Origin: Lysobacter antibioticus
GTDB lineage: Bacteria > Pseudomonadota > Gammaproteobacteria > Xanthomonadales > Xanthomonadaceae
Length of the DNA: 64,000 nt
NCBI RefSeq assembly: GCF_000731095.1
Contig: NZ_JMTZ01000014.1
Location: 179,039 to 243,038 of the forward strand
Reading direction: 5' to 3'
The notes under the pieces are model-generated. The model saw only the letters and a program-made list of their open reading frames with translations. It did no database searches and was not told where the DNA came from. Of this stretch, positions 21,601-28,519 are shown in pieces (within the stretch, counting starts at the first letter, position 1; every line of letters begins with the position of its first letter). The position numbers and the translations under genes were made by a program.

Positions 21601-21898
21601 GCAGCTGATCGTCCACGACAGCTTCGAGGATGCCTTGCAGCTCGAGTTCATCCCGGTGTTCGACCCGGCGATGGTCAAGCGCGTCTATATCGACGTGAAG
21701 TACGAGGACGGCGCCTACAAGCGCAACGAACGCATCGAGATGGCCGGCAGCCAGACCGACCCGGTCAAGCTGCGCATCGCCCTGAAGAACAAGGACCTGC
21801 GCAATTATCGGCGGCGCTTCACCTTCGTCGGCATGCAAGGACAGTTCGATCAGCGCGCCTGGGTCGCCGAGACCGAAGAACTGGTCGCGGTGCAGTGA
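18674..21898 (+). CDS. Uncharacterised protein 6 of the cluster with OmpA-like domain and low-complexity linkers (1074 aa)
   Basis: Function unknown. Domain order: shared module (about 1-275; VFRDHADKNQFWVLP, AAFSLSLSAEGATILEQAL, MTPIGVIYDLKYLAMRPAL); Gly-Gly-Thr linker (about 290-405); a beta region; an OmpA-C-like domain (about 490-655) with FGLFFDFDKP, VRLEAYASHEHVSG, NQALSQRRLEVAAAVV and DPDNRVVHVIG; a Pro-Gln linker (about 673-712); and three or four cluster-type beta repeats (about 720-1074). OmpA-C domains usually bind peptidoglycan in the periplasm, yet no signal peptide is visible. Either export is unconventional or the domain serves another role. The start has GGAG 9 nt upstream. 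The next gene begins 1 nt after the stop. Confidence 0.82.
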   Translation: MLSLEKPITVDGITVFRDHADKNQFWVLPGPPQLAVRAADKRKEFSFLKYRVADATAADKGGGFVMFVTTLQLSPQMESKIMGRLNSEPGVSPPVRLTTATFEEGSVQCIALNVQGSGGTSAQPAAPGTFNAVEHILGASVPSMDAANRAAFSLSLSAEGATILEQALSDGMTPIGVIYDLKYLAMRPALRVTITADFERIFNHFSASLEGQYAWFKAGIDAAFESLVQNGVIDIQVEAFTDAEDRRDQEKWALDFFKDDLLSKWFEPTLTPGQLATDAARAGPGTGTGSNTGGTGGTGGGTGGTGGGTGGTGGGTGGTGGGTGGTGGGGTGGGTGGTGGGTGGTGGGTGGTGGGTGGSGGGTGGTGGTGGTGGGTGGGTGGTAPGGGFNGTSGTTTGTGGGTGGTAPTAPQIQPAALAVELQEPTPLPAGQSVTHTPAANGLAETITVTGAGAVVKVESQVVTPDAQGRISVTVNPDSSKLIEVEWPAATQEQTFGLFFDFDKPAAAGWRLNPPSQQYRAYVENTTTDPRYRDASGTLRIEGDGNWSGPERGAARLEAWVRSLPAPRNVRLEAYASHEHVSGANETQRNAHNQALSQRRLEVAAAVVRRGGGNFTITPANAHGDSPASGRPGSHSAMGGDPDNRVVHVIGRVAGTTPSRWRGRLARPASITPQPQPQPQPQPQPQPQPQPQPQPQPQPQPQPQPQPQPQPTVPTPPTAMSLSLKLKFVRQEERKKLTLRYNRAEATRRTYAPQGFFGLMLGDLSDKSKYFKEIDLDDPFFRQFAVEASMPIAFEPINLLSAQVALDYGDKSKPRDHKHADFVFGPGETGVKRFEVFMNATRDIDYDASYQYHFDPQSDWAADRTSYTIPAASTEDRTMFVNPYEHVEFRHIEAIPGDIDWDVVDSIDVKLQARGYSQPEPKTTLKLTKESGPKTWRLRGAKPGPANRGVTYQLVQRRKGVANPDPATPPVELDVPQLIVHDSFEDALQLEFIPVFDPAMVKRVYIDVKYEDGAYKRNERIEMAGSQTDPVKLRIALKNKDLRNYRRRFTFVGMQGQFDQRAWVAETEELVAVQ
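19540..19900 (+). repeat. Gly-Gly-Thr-coding simple repeat
   Basis: About 360 bases made of in-frame units of the type GGCGGTACC / GGAGGAACC with synonymous variation. They encode an almost pure Gly/Thr linker inside protein 6. The varied third positions suggest selection for the amino-acid composition rather than a recent expansion. Confidence 0.9.
20691..20808 (+). repeat. Hexanucleotide Pro-Gln repeat
   Basis: Tandem CCGCAA/CCTCAG/CCCCAG hexamers encode about 19 Pro-Gln pairs between the OmpA-like domain and the C-terminal beta repeats. The final eight or so units are identical CAACCG hexamers, prone to slippage in frame-preserving 6-nt steps. Confidence 0.9.
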
Positions 21899-21899
21899 C

Positions 21900-22865
21900 A
21901 TGCGCAGCGATACCGTCATCGACACGCGCGGCGATACCGGAGCGGCCTGGCTCGCGCCGTTGCAGCAAAGCCTCGGTGCCGACATCGCCGGCCCGGTCGC
22001 CGCCACCTTGCGGCGACTCGGCACGGTGCTGCCGGCGCAGGCCGCCGCCGCCGCTGGCCTGCTGGGCGGCGTACTCGCGCCGCTCGGCCGTTCGGTCTGG
22101 CCGGAAGTGGCCGGCAGTTTCAGCAGCCTGACCAATACCGGCATGCCGGTCGAATTCTCCTGGAGCTCGCGCGAGCCGGTGGTGCGGTGGGCGACCGAAG
22201 TCGCCGCGCCGGAAGTGGCGGATCGCGAGCGGCTCCTGCTTGCGGCACAGGCCTTGGATTGGCAAGGCGATTTGGGGCCTTGGTTGGACCTGCAGCGCGA
22301 AGGTGCGATGAGCTTCGGGGCGTGGGCGGCGGCGCGCCATGGCGAAGGCACGGCGACCAAGCTCTACGTCGACCTGCCCGATGGGCGTTTACCCGCGGCC
22401 TGGCGCGACAAGCATGTGTTGTTCCGCTCGAACCTGATGAGCTGGCGTCTGAGCGGAGTGAACTGCGACGGCAGCGTCGAGTTCTACGCGCGCGCACAGG
22501 AACTCGATTGGCGTGCCTTGCAAGGGATGGCAGGTGCGGTGCTCGGCGACAGCGCCGCGATGATGGCCATGCTTGCCCGGGTCGTGCCGGGTTCGGAGTT
22601 GCCGCGGCCGAGCGGTATCAGCCTGTCGTTCTCGGCCGACGGTTCGCCGCGTGCGTTGAGTTGGTTCGTCGTGGCCAAGGCGATGTTCCGCGACGATGCC
22701 GAAGTGACGGCCAAGCTGCGCAGTCTCGCCGACGGCGTGCCGGCGCAGCTTTACGAGGCCTTGGCGGCCGGGCCGGAGGACGGGCGCTGGCGCCACGGCA
22801 TGATCGGCGTGGTCGCCGACATCGCCGGCCGCAGTTGGGTGCAATGCGGGCTGCGGCCGACCTGA
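21900..22865 (+). CDS. Uncharacterised protein 7 of the cluster (321 aa)
   Basis: Function unknown. The ATG lies 1 nt after the stop of gene 6, so translation is probably coupled. The N-terminus has a hydrophobic, Ala-rich stretch (about 28-65). Residues about 75-295 form a mixed alpha/beta domain with segments FSWSSREPVVRWATEVA, ATKLYVDLPDGR, VNCDGSVEFYARA and LSFSADGSPRALSWFVVAKA. I see neither the cluster's shared module nor its beta repeats, so this looks like the accessory, possibly enzymatic, last gene. It is closed by a strong terminator. Confidence 0.75.
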   Translation: MRSDTVIDTRGDTGAAWLAPLQQSLGADIAGPVAATLRRLGTVLPAQAAAAAGLLGGVLAPLGRSVWPEVAGSFSSLTNTGMPVEFSWSSREPVVRWATEVAAPEVADRERLLLAAQALDWQGDLGPWLDLQREGAMSFGAWAAARHGEGTATKLYVDLPDGRLPAAWRDKHVLFRSNLMSWRLSGVNCDGSVEFYARAQELDWRALQGMAGAVLGDSAAMMAMLARVVPGSELPRPSGISLSFSADGSPRALSWFVVAKAMFRDDAEVTAKLRSLADGVPAQLYEALAAGPEDGRWRHGMIGVVADIAGRSWVQCGLRPT

Positions 22866-22905
22866 GCCTGCGTTCGTCGGTCGTGGGTGTTTCTGCGCCA
22901 AAAAC

Positions 22906-22932
22906 AAAAAGCCCGGCGATGCCGGGCTTTTT
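22906..22932. terminator. Bidirectional terminator
   Basis: AAAAAGCCCGGC / GCCGGGCTTTTT, a 12-bp stem with a 3-nt loop, with T-runs on both strands. It ends the uncharacterised cluster (+) and btuB (-). Confidence 0.92.
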
Positions 22933-22967
22933 GTCGACGCTCGACGATCCGCAGATCGGTCGACCGC

Positions 22968-24830
22968 TCAGTTGACCGGTGCGTAGCGCAGGGTCAGGAA
23001 CCACTCGCGGCCGGGCTGATTGAAGTACGAAGAGGTTTCGTACTCGCGGTCGAACACGTTGGCCACGCGCGCCTGCAGACTCAGCGCGGGGGTGATCGCG
23101 TACTCGGCGCGCAGGTCGAGGGTGCCGTAGCCGCCCAGGCGGGTGCTGTTGGCGACGTCGTCGTAGCGCGAACCCGAGCCGACCGCGGTCGCACCGAAGC
23201 GGAACTTGCCGAAGCTGCGGTCCAGGTCGATGCGGGCGCTGTGCTTGGCGCGGCGCGGCAGGTCGTTGCCGCGGTAGAAGCCGACGCGGTTCTCGGTGTC
23301 GAGGACGCTGGCGCTCGCCGCCAAGGTCCATTGCGCGAACGTGGTGTCGATGCCGATCTCGGCGCCGCGCATGCGCGCGCGGTCGATGTTGTTGGGCAGG
23401 TTGATCGACGAGTCGTAGGTGATCAGGTCGTCGGCGCGGGTGTCGAAGCCGTCGATGCGGGCGTTGAAACGCTCGCCGCGATAGGCCAGGCCGAGCTCCC
23501 AGGTCTTGGACTCTTCCGGACGCAGGGTCGCGTTGCCGAAGAACGGGTAATACAGCTCGTTGAAGGTCGGCGCCTTGAACGCGGTGCCGTAGCCGACGGT
23601 GACGCGCCAGCGCTCGGCGAAGTTCAGGCCCCAGGCCGCGCCGCCGGTGGTGTGGCCGCCGAACTGTTCGTTGTCGTCGCGGCGCAGGCTGGCCTCGAAC
23701 GACTGCGCGCCGAAGCGGCCCTGGTACTGGACGAAGCCGGCCTTGTTGTCGCGCTCGCTTTCGTCGTACGCGGTGTCGCTGTCGACACGGTCGCGCAACC
23801 AATCGAAGCCCGCGGTCAGCACGTGGCCTTCGGCCAGGGTGAAGTCGCCCTGCAAGGTCGCACTGTCGCGATCGGTCTTGAAGAACCCCATCGGCACTTC
23901 GCCGAGGAAATTATCCGAGCTGTCGACGTTGCGGCCGGCCAGCAACTGCAGGTGGATGGTTTCCGACGGACGCCATTGCAGCTTGCCGCCGATCACCTGC
24001 TGCACGGTCTCGGAGCGGTTGACGAAGCTGCCGTCGTAATCGTTCTCGCCTTCCGCGCGCAGCGCCTGGCCTTCGATGCTCCACTGTTCGTTGAACTCGA
24101 GGCCGCCGCGCAGCGACAGGGCGTGGTTTTCGTAACCGTCGCGGTCGGGCTCGTCGGTGAAGCAGCCGGCGAACACCGGGAAGCCGGCGCCGCGGCAGGC
24201 GTTGATGCCCTCGGTCTTGCGGAAGCTGTAGTCGGCGCCGAACCAGCCGCGCTCGCTGCGACCGCCGAAGCCGGTGCCGAATTCGAGGCTGTCGTTGCTG
24301 CCGCCGCCGACGTGCACGCGCGGGGCGAAGCCCTGCTTCTCGCGGCGGGTGAACACCTGGATCACGCCGCCGATGGCGTCGGCGCCGTACAGGCTCGAAC
24401 GCGGGCCGCGCACGATCTCGATGCGGTCGATCAGTGCCAGCGGCAGGTCTTGCAGCGCGGCCAGGCCCGAGGTCGGCGAGCCGACGCGGATGCCGTCGAC
24501 CAGCACCAACACGTGGTCGGACTCGCTGCCGCGCAGGAACAGGGTGGTGAGCTTGCCGGCGCCGCCCTGGTTGGAAATGCTGATGCCGGCGCGGCCGCGC
24601 AGCAGGTCGTTGAGGTCGCGCGCCTGGCTGCGCTGGATGGTCTCGCGGTCGAGCACGTCGACCGGGGTCAGGGTGTCGTTGACGCTGACCGCGGTGCGGT
24701 TGGCGGTGACCACCACCTCGTCGAGGTCGGTGGCGTCGCCCGCCGGAGCGGCGAGGGCGGCGGCGGGCAACGCCAGCGCACAGGCGATGGCGAGCGACAG
24801 ATTCAGGGCGTACGTGTTCGGGGCGGACAT
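22968..24830 (-). CDS. btuB: TonB-dependent vitamin B12 receptor
   Basis: An outer-membrane beta-barrel that imports cobalamin using TonB energy; 620 residues, close to the BtuB norm. Residues 1-28 form a signal peptide. The TonB box lies in DLDEVVVT (35-42). The plug (about 45-165) contains LLRGRAGISISNQGG, FLRGSESDHVLVLVDG and RIEIVRGPRSSLYGADAIGG. The barrel then runs to the C-terminal aromatic-ended strand (REWFLTLRYAPVN). The frame is open upstream of 24830, but that ATG begins the signal peptide. The cobalamin riboswitch directly upstream supports the B12 assignment over other siderophore-type receptors. Confidence 0.95.
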   Translation of the reverse strand: MSAPNTYALNLSLAIACALALPAAALAAPAGDATDLDEVVVTANRTAVSVNDTLTPVDVLDRETIQRSQARDLNDLLRGRAGISISNQGGAGKLTTLFLRGSESDHVLVLVDGIRVGSPTSGLAALQDLPLALIDRIEIVRGPRSSLYGADAIGGVIQVFTRREKQGFAPRVHVGGGSNDSLEFGTGFGGRSERGWFGADYSFRKTEGINACRGAGFPVFAGCFTDEPDRDGYENHALSLRGGLEFNEQWSIEGQALRAEGENDYDGSFVNRSETVQQVIGGKLQWRPSETIHLQLLAGRNVDSSDNFLGEVPMGFFKTDRDSATLQGDFTLAEGHVLTAGFDWLRDRVDSDTAYDESERDNKAGFVQYQGRFGAQSFEASLRRDDNEQFGGHTTGGAAWGLNFAERWRVTVGYGTAFKAPTFNELYYPFFGNATLRPEESKTWELGLAYRGERFNARIDGFDTRADDLITYDSSINLPNNIDRARMRGAEIGIDTTFAQWTLAASASVLDTENRVGFYRGNDLPRRAKHSARIDLDRSFGKFRFGATAVGSGSRYDDVANSTRLGGYGTLDLRAEYAITPALSLQARVANVFDREYETSSYFNQPGREWFLTLRYAPVN

Positions 24831-24965
24831 GGGTAAAGCTCCAGCGCGCGCACCCGGAGGCGCGCGACGACGACGGCGGAAGGCGGTTGCGAGGAGGCAG
24901 CGGGCCGTGCAGACAGCCGGATAGCAGCCGCCGCGACGCCCTCCGCATCGCAACCTGTGGCGCCT

Positions 24966-25184
24966 CAAGGCCGGTCTCCGGACTCGCAAGCGCAGCGCCG
25001 ACGCGGGGTCGGGCTGCCGATCGCGGCGCCTTCCCGTGCCGAGCACAGTGGCGGTTGCCGCGATCTGTCTTGCTTACCGTTGCGGGGGCAGTGCCGGACT
25101 GGCGCCGATCCTCCCGCAGGAGAGGGCGCGTCACCGGCTTCCCGTTTCAACCCGGCGATGGAGAAAGCCGCCGGGTCACCTTGA
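24966..25184 (-). promoter_or_regulatory. Cobalamin (AdoCbl) riboswitch
   Basis: Reading the reverse strand from about 25184: GGTGACC-type P1 side, GGGAAGCCGGTG, AGTCCGGCACTGCCCCCGCA followed by ACGGTAA, GCCACTG, GGGAAGGCG and the B12-box end AGTCCGGAGACCGGCC, in the order expected for this riboswitch class. It ends about 135 nt before the btuB start, so adenosylcobalamin should repress expression of the receptor. Confidence 0.95.
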
Positions 25185-25278
25185 AGCGGTGCGCAGTCTA
25201 CGCGAAGCCGGCGCCCGGGGCCAAAGCCGCGGGCGGGCGGAGCGGCCGGCCGGAGGGGGCGCAGCGGCGCCGACGGGC

Positions 25279-25692
25279 TCACTCGCGCCCGTCGTCCTCG
25301 TCGTGGCCGCCGGGGCGGTCGTCGTCGTCCAGGCCGTTGCCGTCCAGACCGCCGCCCTCGAATGCGTCGTGGCGTTCTTCGGCGTGCACGGTGGTGTGCA
25401 CCGGCGCGGCGGCCGGCTTGTTGCGCGGCGGCGGCAGCAGCGCGGTCGCGGCTTCGGCGGCCTGGATCAGCTGTTGTCGGCGTTCGTCGCTGATCTCCTG
25501 CCAATGGCAGTCCAGCAGCGCGCCTTCGATCGCGTACAGCAGGTTGAGCGTCGGCTTGAAGCCGGCGCGCTTGACGCGCATGAAGGCCTCGACCGTGCCG
25601 ATCGCGGAGATGTCCTCGTGTGTGCGCAGGCCGACCTGGCGCAGCCAGGCCGCGCTCTTGGGGCCGATGTTGCGCATCTTCGGCGCGGTCAT
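25279..25692 (-). CDS. TfoX C-terminal-domain protein
   Basis: A 137-residue protein whose first 85 residues match the C-terminal helix-hairpin-helix-like domain of TfoX/Sxy (NIGPKSAAWLRQVGLRTHEDI, then GFKPTLNLLYAIEGAL). The N-terminal TfoX domain is absent. The tail (about 95-137) is acidic, His- and Gly-rich and probably disordered. The ATG overlaps the stop of the upstream sulfoxide reductase gene by 4 nt (ATGA), so the two form an operon. In other bacteria TfoX proteins affect competence genes; the role of this stand-alone domain is not known. Confidence 0.82.
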   Translation of the reverse strand: MTAPKMRNIGPKSAAWLRQVGLRTHEDISAIGTVEAFMRVKRAGFKPTLNLLYAIEGALLDCHWQEISDERRQQLIQAAEAATALLPPPRNKPAAAPVHTTVHAEERHDAFEGGGLDGNGLDDDDRPGGHDEDDGRE

Positions 25693-26174
25693 GCCAGCGC
25701 CTCCACGTACACGCGCGCCAGCGCTTCCAGGCCGGCCTGGTCGTCGGCATCGAAGCGGTCCGGGACCGGGCTGTCGAGGTCGAACACGCCGATCAGGGAA
25801 TCGCCGTGGACCAGCGGCACCACCACTTCCGAACGCGAGGCGGCATCGCAGGCGATGTGGCCGGGGAAGGCGTGCACGTCGGCGACGCGTTGGGTCTGGC
25901 GGGTCGAGGCGGCCGCGCCGCACACGCCCTTGTCGAGCGGAATGCGCACGCACGCCGGCAAGCCCTGGAACGGGCCGACCACGAGTTCTTCGCCGTCGTA
26001 GAAATAGAAGCCGACCCAGTTGAGTTCCGGCAGGGCATGGCTGACCAACGCCGACAGGTTGGCGGCATTGGCGATACGGTCGCGTTCGCCGTCGAGCAAA
26101 CCGCGCGCCTGGGCGAGCAGCTGCGCGTATTGCTCGGGCTTGTCGCCCGATAGTGCGGAGGTTTTAAACATCAT
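25689..26174 (-). CDS. msrC: Free methionine-(R)-sulfoxide reductase (GAF domain)
   Basis: Reduces free L-methionine-(R)-sulfoxide using a GAF-fold active site. Cys75, Cys85 and Cys109 have the same spacing (10 and 24 residues) as the three catalytic cysteines of the E. coli enzyme. Other family segments are LNWVGFYFYDGEELVVGPFQG, HIACDAASRSE and GVFDLDSP. At 161 residues it has the normal length. It is cytosolic. Two adjacent ATG codons (26174, 26171) are possible starts. It is divergent from bioD and co-transcribed with the TfoX-C gene. Confidence 0.93.
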   Translation of the reverse strand: MMFKTSALSGDKPEQYAQLLAQARGLLDGERDRIANAANLSALVSHALPELNWVGFYFYDGEELVVGPFQGLPACVRIPLDKGVCGAAASTRQTQRVADVHAFPGHIACDAASRSEVVVPLVHGDSLIGVFDLDSPVPDRFDADDQAGLEALARVYVEALA

Positions 26175-26241
26175 CGGAGTGTAACAGCGGCATCCGCCGC
26201 CACTACCATGGTGGACTCCACGCCCCAGGGAAAAGCGCGAG

Positions 26242-26973
26242 ATGAGTCACACCCAGCCCCCGGTGGAGGCCGGCTCCCGACCAACGGCCGCGTCCGCGGT
26301 GTTTCCGCGCGGCGTGTTCGTCACCGGCACCGACACCGGCATCGGCAAGTCGGTGGCCAGCGCGAGCTTGTTGCACGCCTTGCGCGCGCGCGGCCTGCGC
26401 GCGGTCGGCATGAAGCCGGTGGCGAGCGGTTGCGAACTCACCTCCGAGGGTTGGCGCAACGAGGACGCCTTGCTGTTGCAAGCGGCCAGTGCGCCGAGAC
26501 CGCACTACGACGACGTCAATCCCTACGCCTTGCCGCAGCCGTTGGCGCCGGAACTCGCCGCCGCGCAGGCCGGCGTCGAGATCGCGCTGGCGACGATCCT
26601 CGCCGCGCATGCGCGCTTGGCGGCGCAGTCGGACACGGTGGTGGTCGAAGGCGTCGGCGGTTGGGCCGCGCCGATCAGCGCCACGCTCGACCAGATCGAC
26701 CTGGTGCGCGCGCTGGACCTGCCGGTGGTGTTGGTGGTCGGCCTGCGCCTGGGCGCGATCAATCACGCGCGTTTGAGTGCGCGCGCGATCCAGGCCGACG
26801 GCGCCCGCCTGGTCGGCTGGATCGCCAACGACATCGACCCGCAGATGGCGCGCGCCGACGACAACTTCGAGATCCTGTGCCGGCGTCTGCCGGTGCCGTG
26901 CTGGGGGCGTTTGCCGTATCTCGCTTCGCCCGATCCGCAGGCCCTGGCGGGGCGCTTGCAGCCGTTGTCCTAG
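26242..26973 (+). CDS. bioD: ATP-dependent dethiobiotin synthetase
   Basis: Closes the ureido ring of dethiobiotin from 7,8-diaminopelargonate, CO2 and ATP, the penultimate step of biotin synthesis. The P-loop GTDTGIGKS lies at residues 29-37. Further signatures are MKPVASGC (substrate Lys), VEGVGGWAAPI and VGLRLGAINHARL. The 243 residues include an N-terminal extension of about 20 residues before the first strand. It stands alone here, away from other bio genes, and ends at a strong terminator. Confidence 0.96.
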   Translation: MSHTQPPVEAGSRPTAASAVFPRGVFVTGTDTGIGKSVASASLLHALRARGLRAVGMKPVASGCELTSEGWRNEDALLLQAASAPRPHYDDVNPYALPQPLAPELAAAQAGVEIALATILAAHARLAAQSDTVVVEGVGGWAAPISATLDQIDLVRALDLPVVLVVGLRLGAINHARLSARAIQADGARLVGWIANDIDPQMARADDNFEILCRRLPVPCWGRLPYLASPDPQALAGRLQPLS

Positions 26974-27036
26974 CGCGGCGATCGCTCTGCAGTCCGCCTG
27001 CGATCCGTGGCGACGGCGAAGGCCGAATCGCGGGCA

Positions 27037-27073
27037 ACAAAAAACCCGGCAGCCGAAGCTGCCGGGTTTTTCG
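27037..27073. terminator. Bidirectional terminator
   Basis: AAAAAACCCGGCAGC / GCTGCCGGGTTTTT with a short CGAA loop and T-runs on both sides. It lies between the convergent bioD and phasin genes. Confidence 0.93.
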
Positions 27074-27109
27074 TATCCGCCATGACGGCCGGAGAGAGGG
27101 ACGGTGCGC

Positions 27110-27529
27110 TTACTTGGTCGCGGCAGCAGCCGGAGCCGTCGCCTTCGCCGCGGCCTTGGCGGCCTTCTCGACGTTGGCCTGGGTGGCCTTGGCAGCGGTT
27201 TCGATCTGCGACTTGGCCAACTCGGCGATCGCTTCGTTGGTCTTCACGGTGCGGCCGAAGGCTTCCTGGCCGGTGCTGACAGCGCGCTCGACGTTTTCGC
27301 GAGCGATCTGCGCGCCCTTCGGCCACAGGGTCTTGAAGGCTTCCAGGTCGCGGGCTTCGGCGGCTTCACCGAAGAAAGCGAAAGTGGCGTTGACGCGGTC
27401 TTCGATGGCAGCGACCTGCAGGCCGAACACGGCCTCGGCGTTGTCGAGGGCCAGACGGTTGACCTGAGCGGCCGTGTCCGCGAACTGGCGCGTAGCGGCG
27501 GCGAACTGTTCGTTGAATTGCTGGTACAT
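27110..27529 (-). CDS. Phasin-family protein
   Basis: A 139-residue, almost fully helical protein of the phasin type: YQQFNEQFAAATRQFADTAA, then LEAFKTLWPKGAQIARENVER, and an Ala/Lys-rich PhaF-like tail (about 105-139). Phasins coat polyhydroxyalkanoate granules; the Ala/Lys tail may bind DNA or a partner. AGGAG lies 8 nt upstream of the ATG. No PHA synthase is in the window, so a role as a general surface-active or stress protein is also possible. Confidence 0.88.
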   Translation of the reverse strand: MYQQFNEQFAAATRQFADTAAQVNRLALDNAEAVFGLQVAAIEDRVNATFAFFGEAAEARDLEAFKTLWPKGAQIARENVERAVSTGQEAFGRTVKTNEAIAELAKSQIETAAKATQANVEKAAKAAAKATAPAAAATK

Positions 27530-27783
27530 GGCTGAGCTCCTGAAAGGTCCAGACGGAGAACGACTGGATTGTGCGGTGCAGCATAGGCGGGGTTTTGTTG
27601 CGATGCAACATCGAGCCGACGAGCGGTCGAAAGCCGTTCAGAAAGCCTGCCTGTTCAGGTAGTTAGCGACCAAGCAGCCGTTCAGGCAAAGCCTAATCCG
27701 GGGCCATGACCACGGCGTTGCCGGCGTCTGATAAGGCGCCGGCCGGGCCGATGATCGGGAGGGGAAGGGCGAGTGCCCCTGGC

Positions 27784-28146
27784 TCAGCCGCGGTAGCGGC
27801 AGCCGGCGGTGCAGGTCTCGTGGACCACGATTTCGCTCAACAGCGGCAGCACCGGCTTGAGCTGGTCCCAGATCCACACCGCGAGGCGTTCGCTGGTCGG
27901 GTTTTCCAGGCCGGGGATGTCGTTGAGGTAATGATGATCGAGGCGGTCGTAAGTCGGCTGGAACGCCTTCTTGACGTCGGCATAGTCCATCACCCAGCCG
28001 GTGTGCTCGCCCAGTTCGCCGGTCAGGTGCACCTCGATGCGGAACGAATGCCCGTGCAAACGCGCGCATTTGTGGCCTTCCGGCACGTTCGGCAGCCGGT
28101 GGGCGGCTTCGAGAGTGAAGACCTTGAAGATGTTCACAGCAGTCAT
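27784..28146 (-). CDS. queD: 6-carboxy-5,6,7,8-tetrahydropterin synthase
   Basis: Converts 7,8-dihydroneopterin triphosphate to 6-carboxytetrahydropterin, the first committed step to queuosine. Family signatures: zinc ligands His16, His31 and His33, catalytic Cys27 (CARLHGHSF), [20 protein letters not shown] and the terminal HETCTAG. At 120 residues it matches QueD/PTPS-I length. It stands alone; the initiation region has no strong ribosome-binding site. Confidence 0.95.
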   Translation of the reverse strand: MTAVNIFKVFTLEAAHRLPNVPEGHKCARLHGHSFRIEVHLTGELGEHTGWVMDYADVKKAFQPTYDRLDHHYLNDIPGLENPTSERLAVWIWDQLKPVLPLLSEIVVHETCTAGCRYRG

Positions 28147-28253
28147 AGTGCGGTACCGGGTCGGGCGGTGGCGCGTCGCGCGATGGCGCGGCGTGGCGCG
28201 TGATCTGGAACGATCTGGAATCCTGGGCCGGCGCGCATCCTGGCGACGGATAC

Positions 28254-28280
28254 GAAAAAGCCCGCTGCGCTGGCGGGCCC
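28254..28280 (-). terminator. Terminator of the tRNA gene
   Basis: On the reverse strand a GCCCGC...GCGGGC stem is followed by TTTTTCG, 26 nt beyond the 3' end of the tRNA. Confidence 0.75.
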
Positions 28281-28305
28281 TGGGTCTTGCTGCGCGGCGA
28301 TTCTA

Positions 28306-28382
28306 TGGTGGCTATGGGTGGACTCGAACCACCGACCCCAGCATTATGAGTGCTGTGCTCTAACCGGCTGAGCTACATAGCC
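28306..28382 (-). tRNA. tRNA-Met (CAT), elongator
   Basis: A 77-nt cloverleaf on the reverse strand: acceptor GGCTATG pairing with CATAGCC, D-arm GCTCAGCCGGTTAGAGC, anticodon loop CTCATAA (CAT at 28346-28348), T-loop GGTTCGAGTCC and an encoded 3' CCA. The G1:C pair rules out the initiator tRNA. Confidence 0.97.
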
Positions 28383-28519
28383 ACGGGGAACCGCGAATTC
28401 TTCATGCCGGACGGGCTCTTGTCAATCGTCTGAGCGCATCGCGACCGACTTGTTTACCCGACTTGTCGTCCCGGCCACCCCGTGGCAGAGTCGGACACAG
28501 TGAATTTGGAGTCCGCATC

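Noticed and set aside
21900..22865. ABBA-type aromatic prenyltransferase
   Set aside because: The alternating K-x-Y and F-Y strand pattern was suggestive, but I could not place the catalytic Lys/Arg/Tyr set with confidence.
8481..22865. Contractile injection system or phage-tail cluster
   Set aside because: No sheath, baseplate, AAA ATPase, spike or tape-measure features are visible. The shared module and Ig-like repeats do not match known tail proteins that I can recognise.
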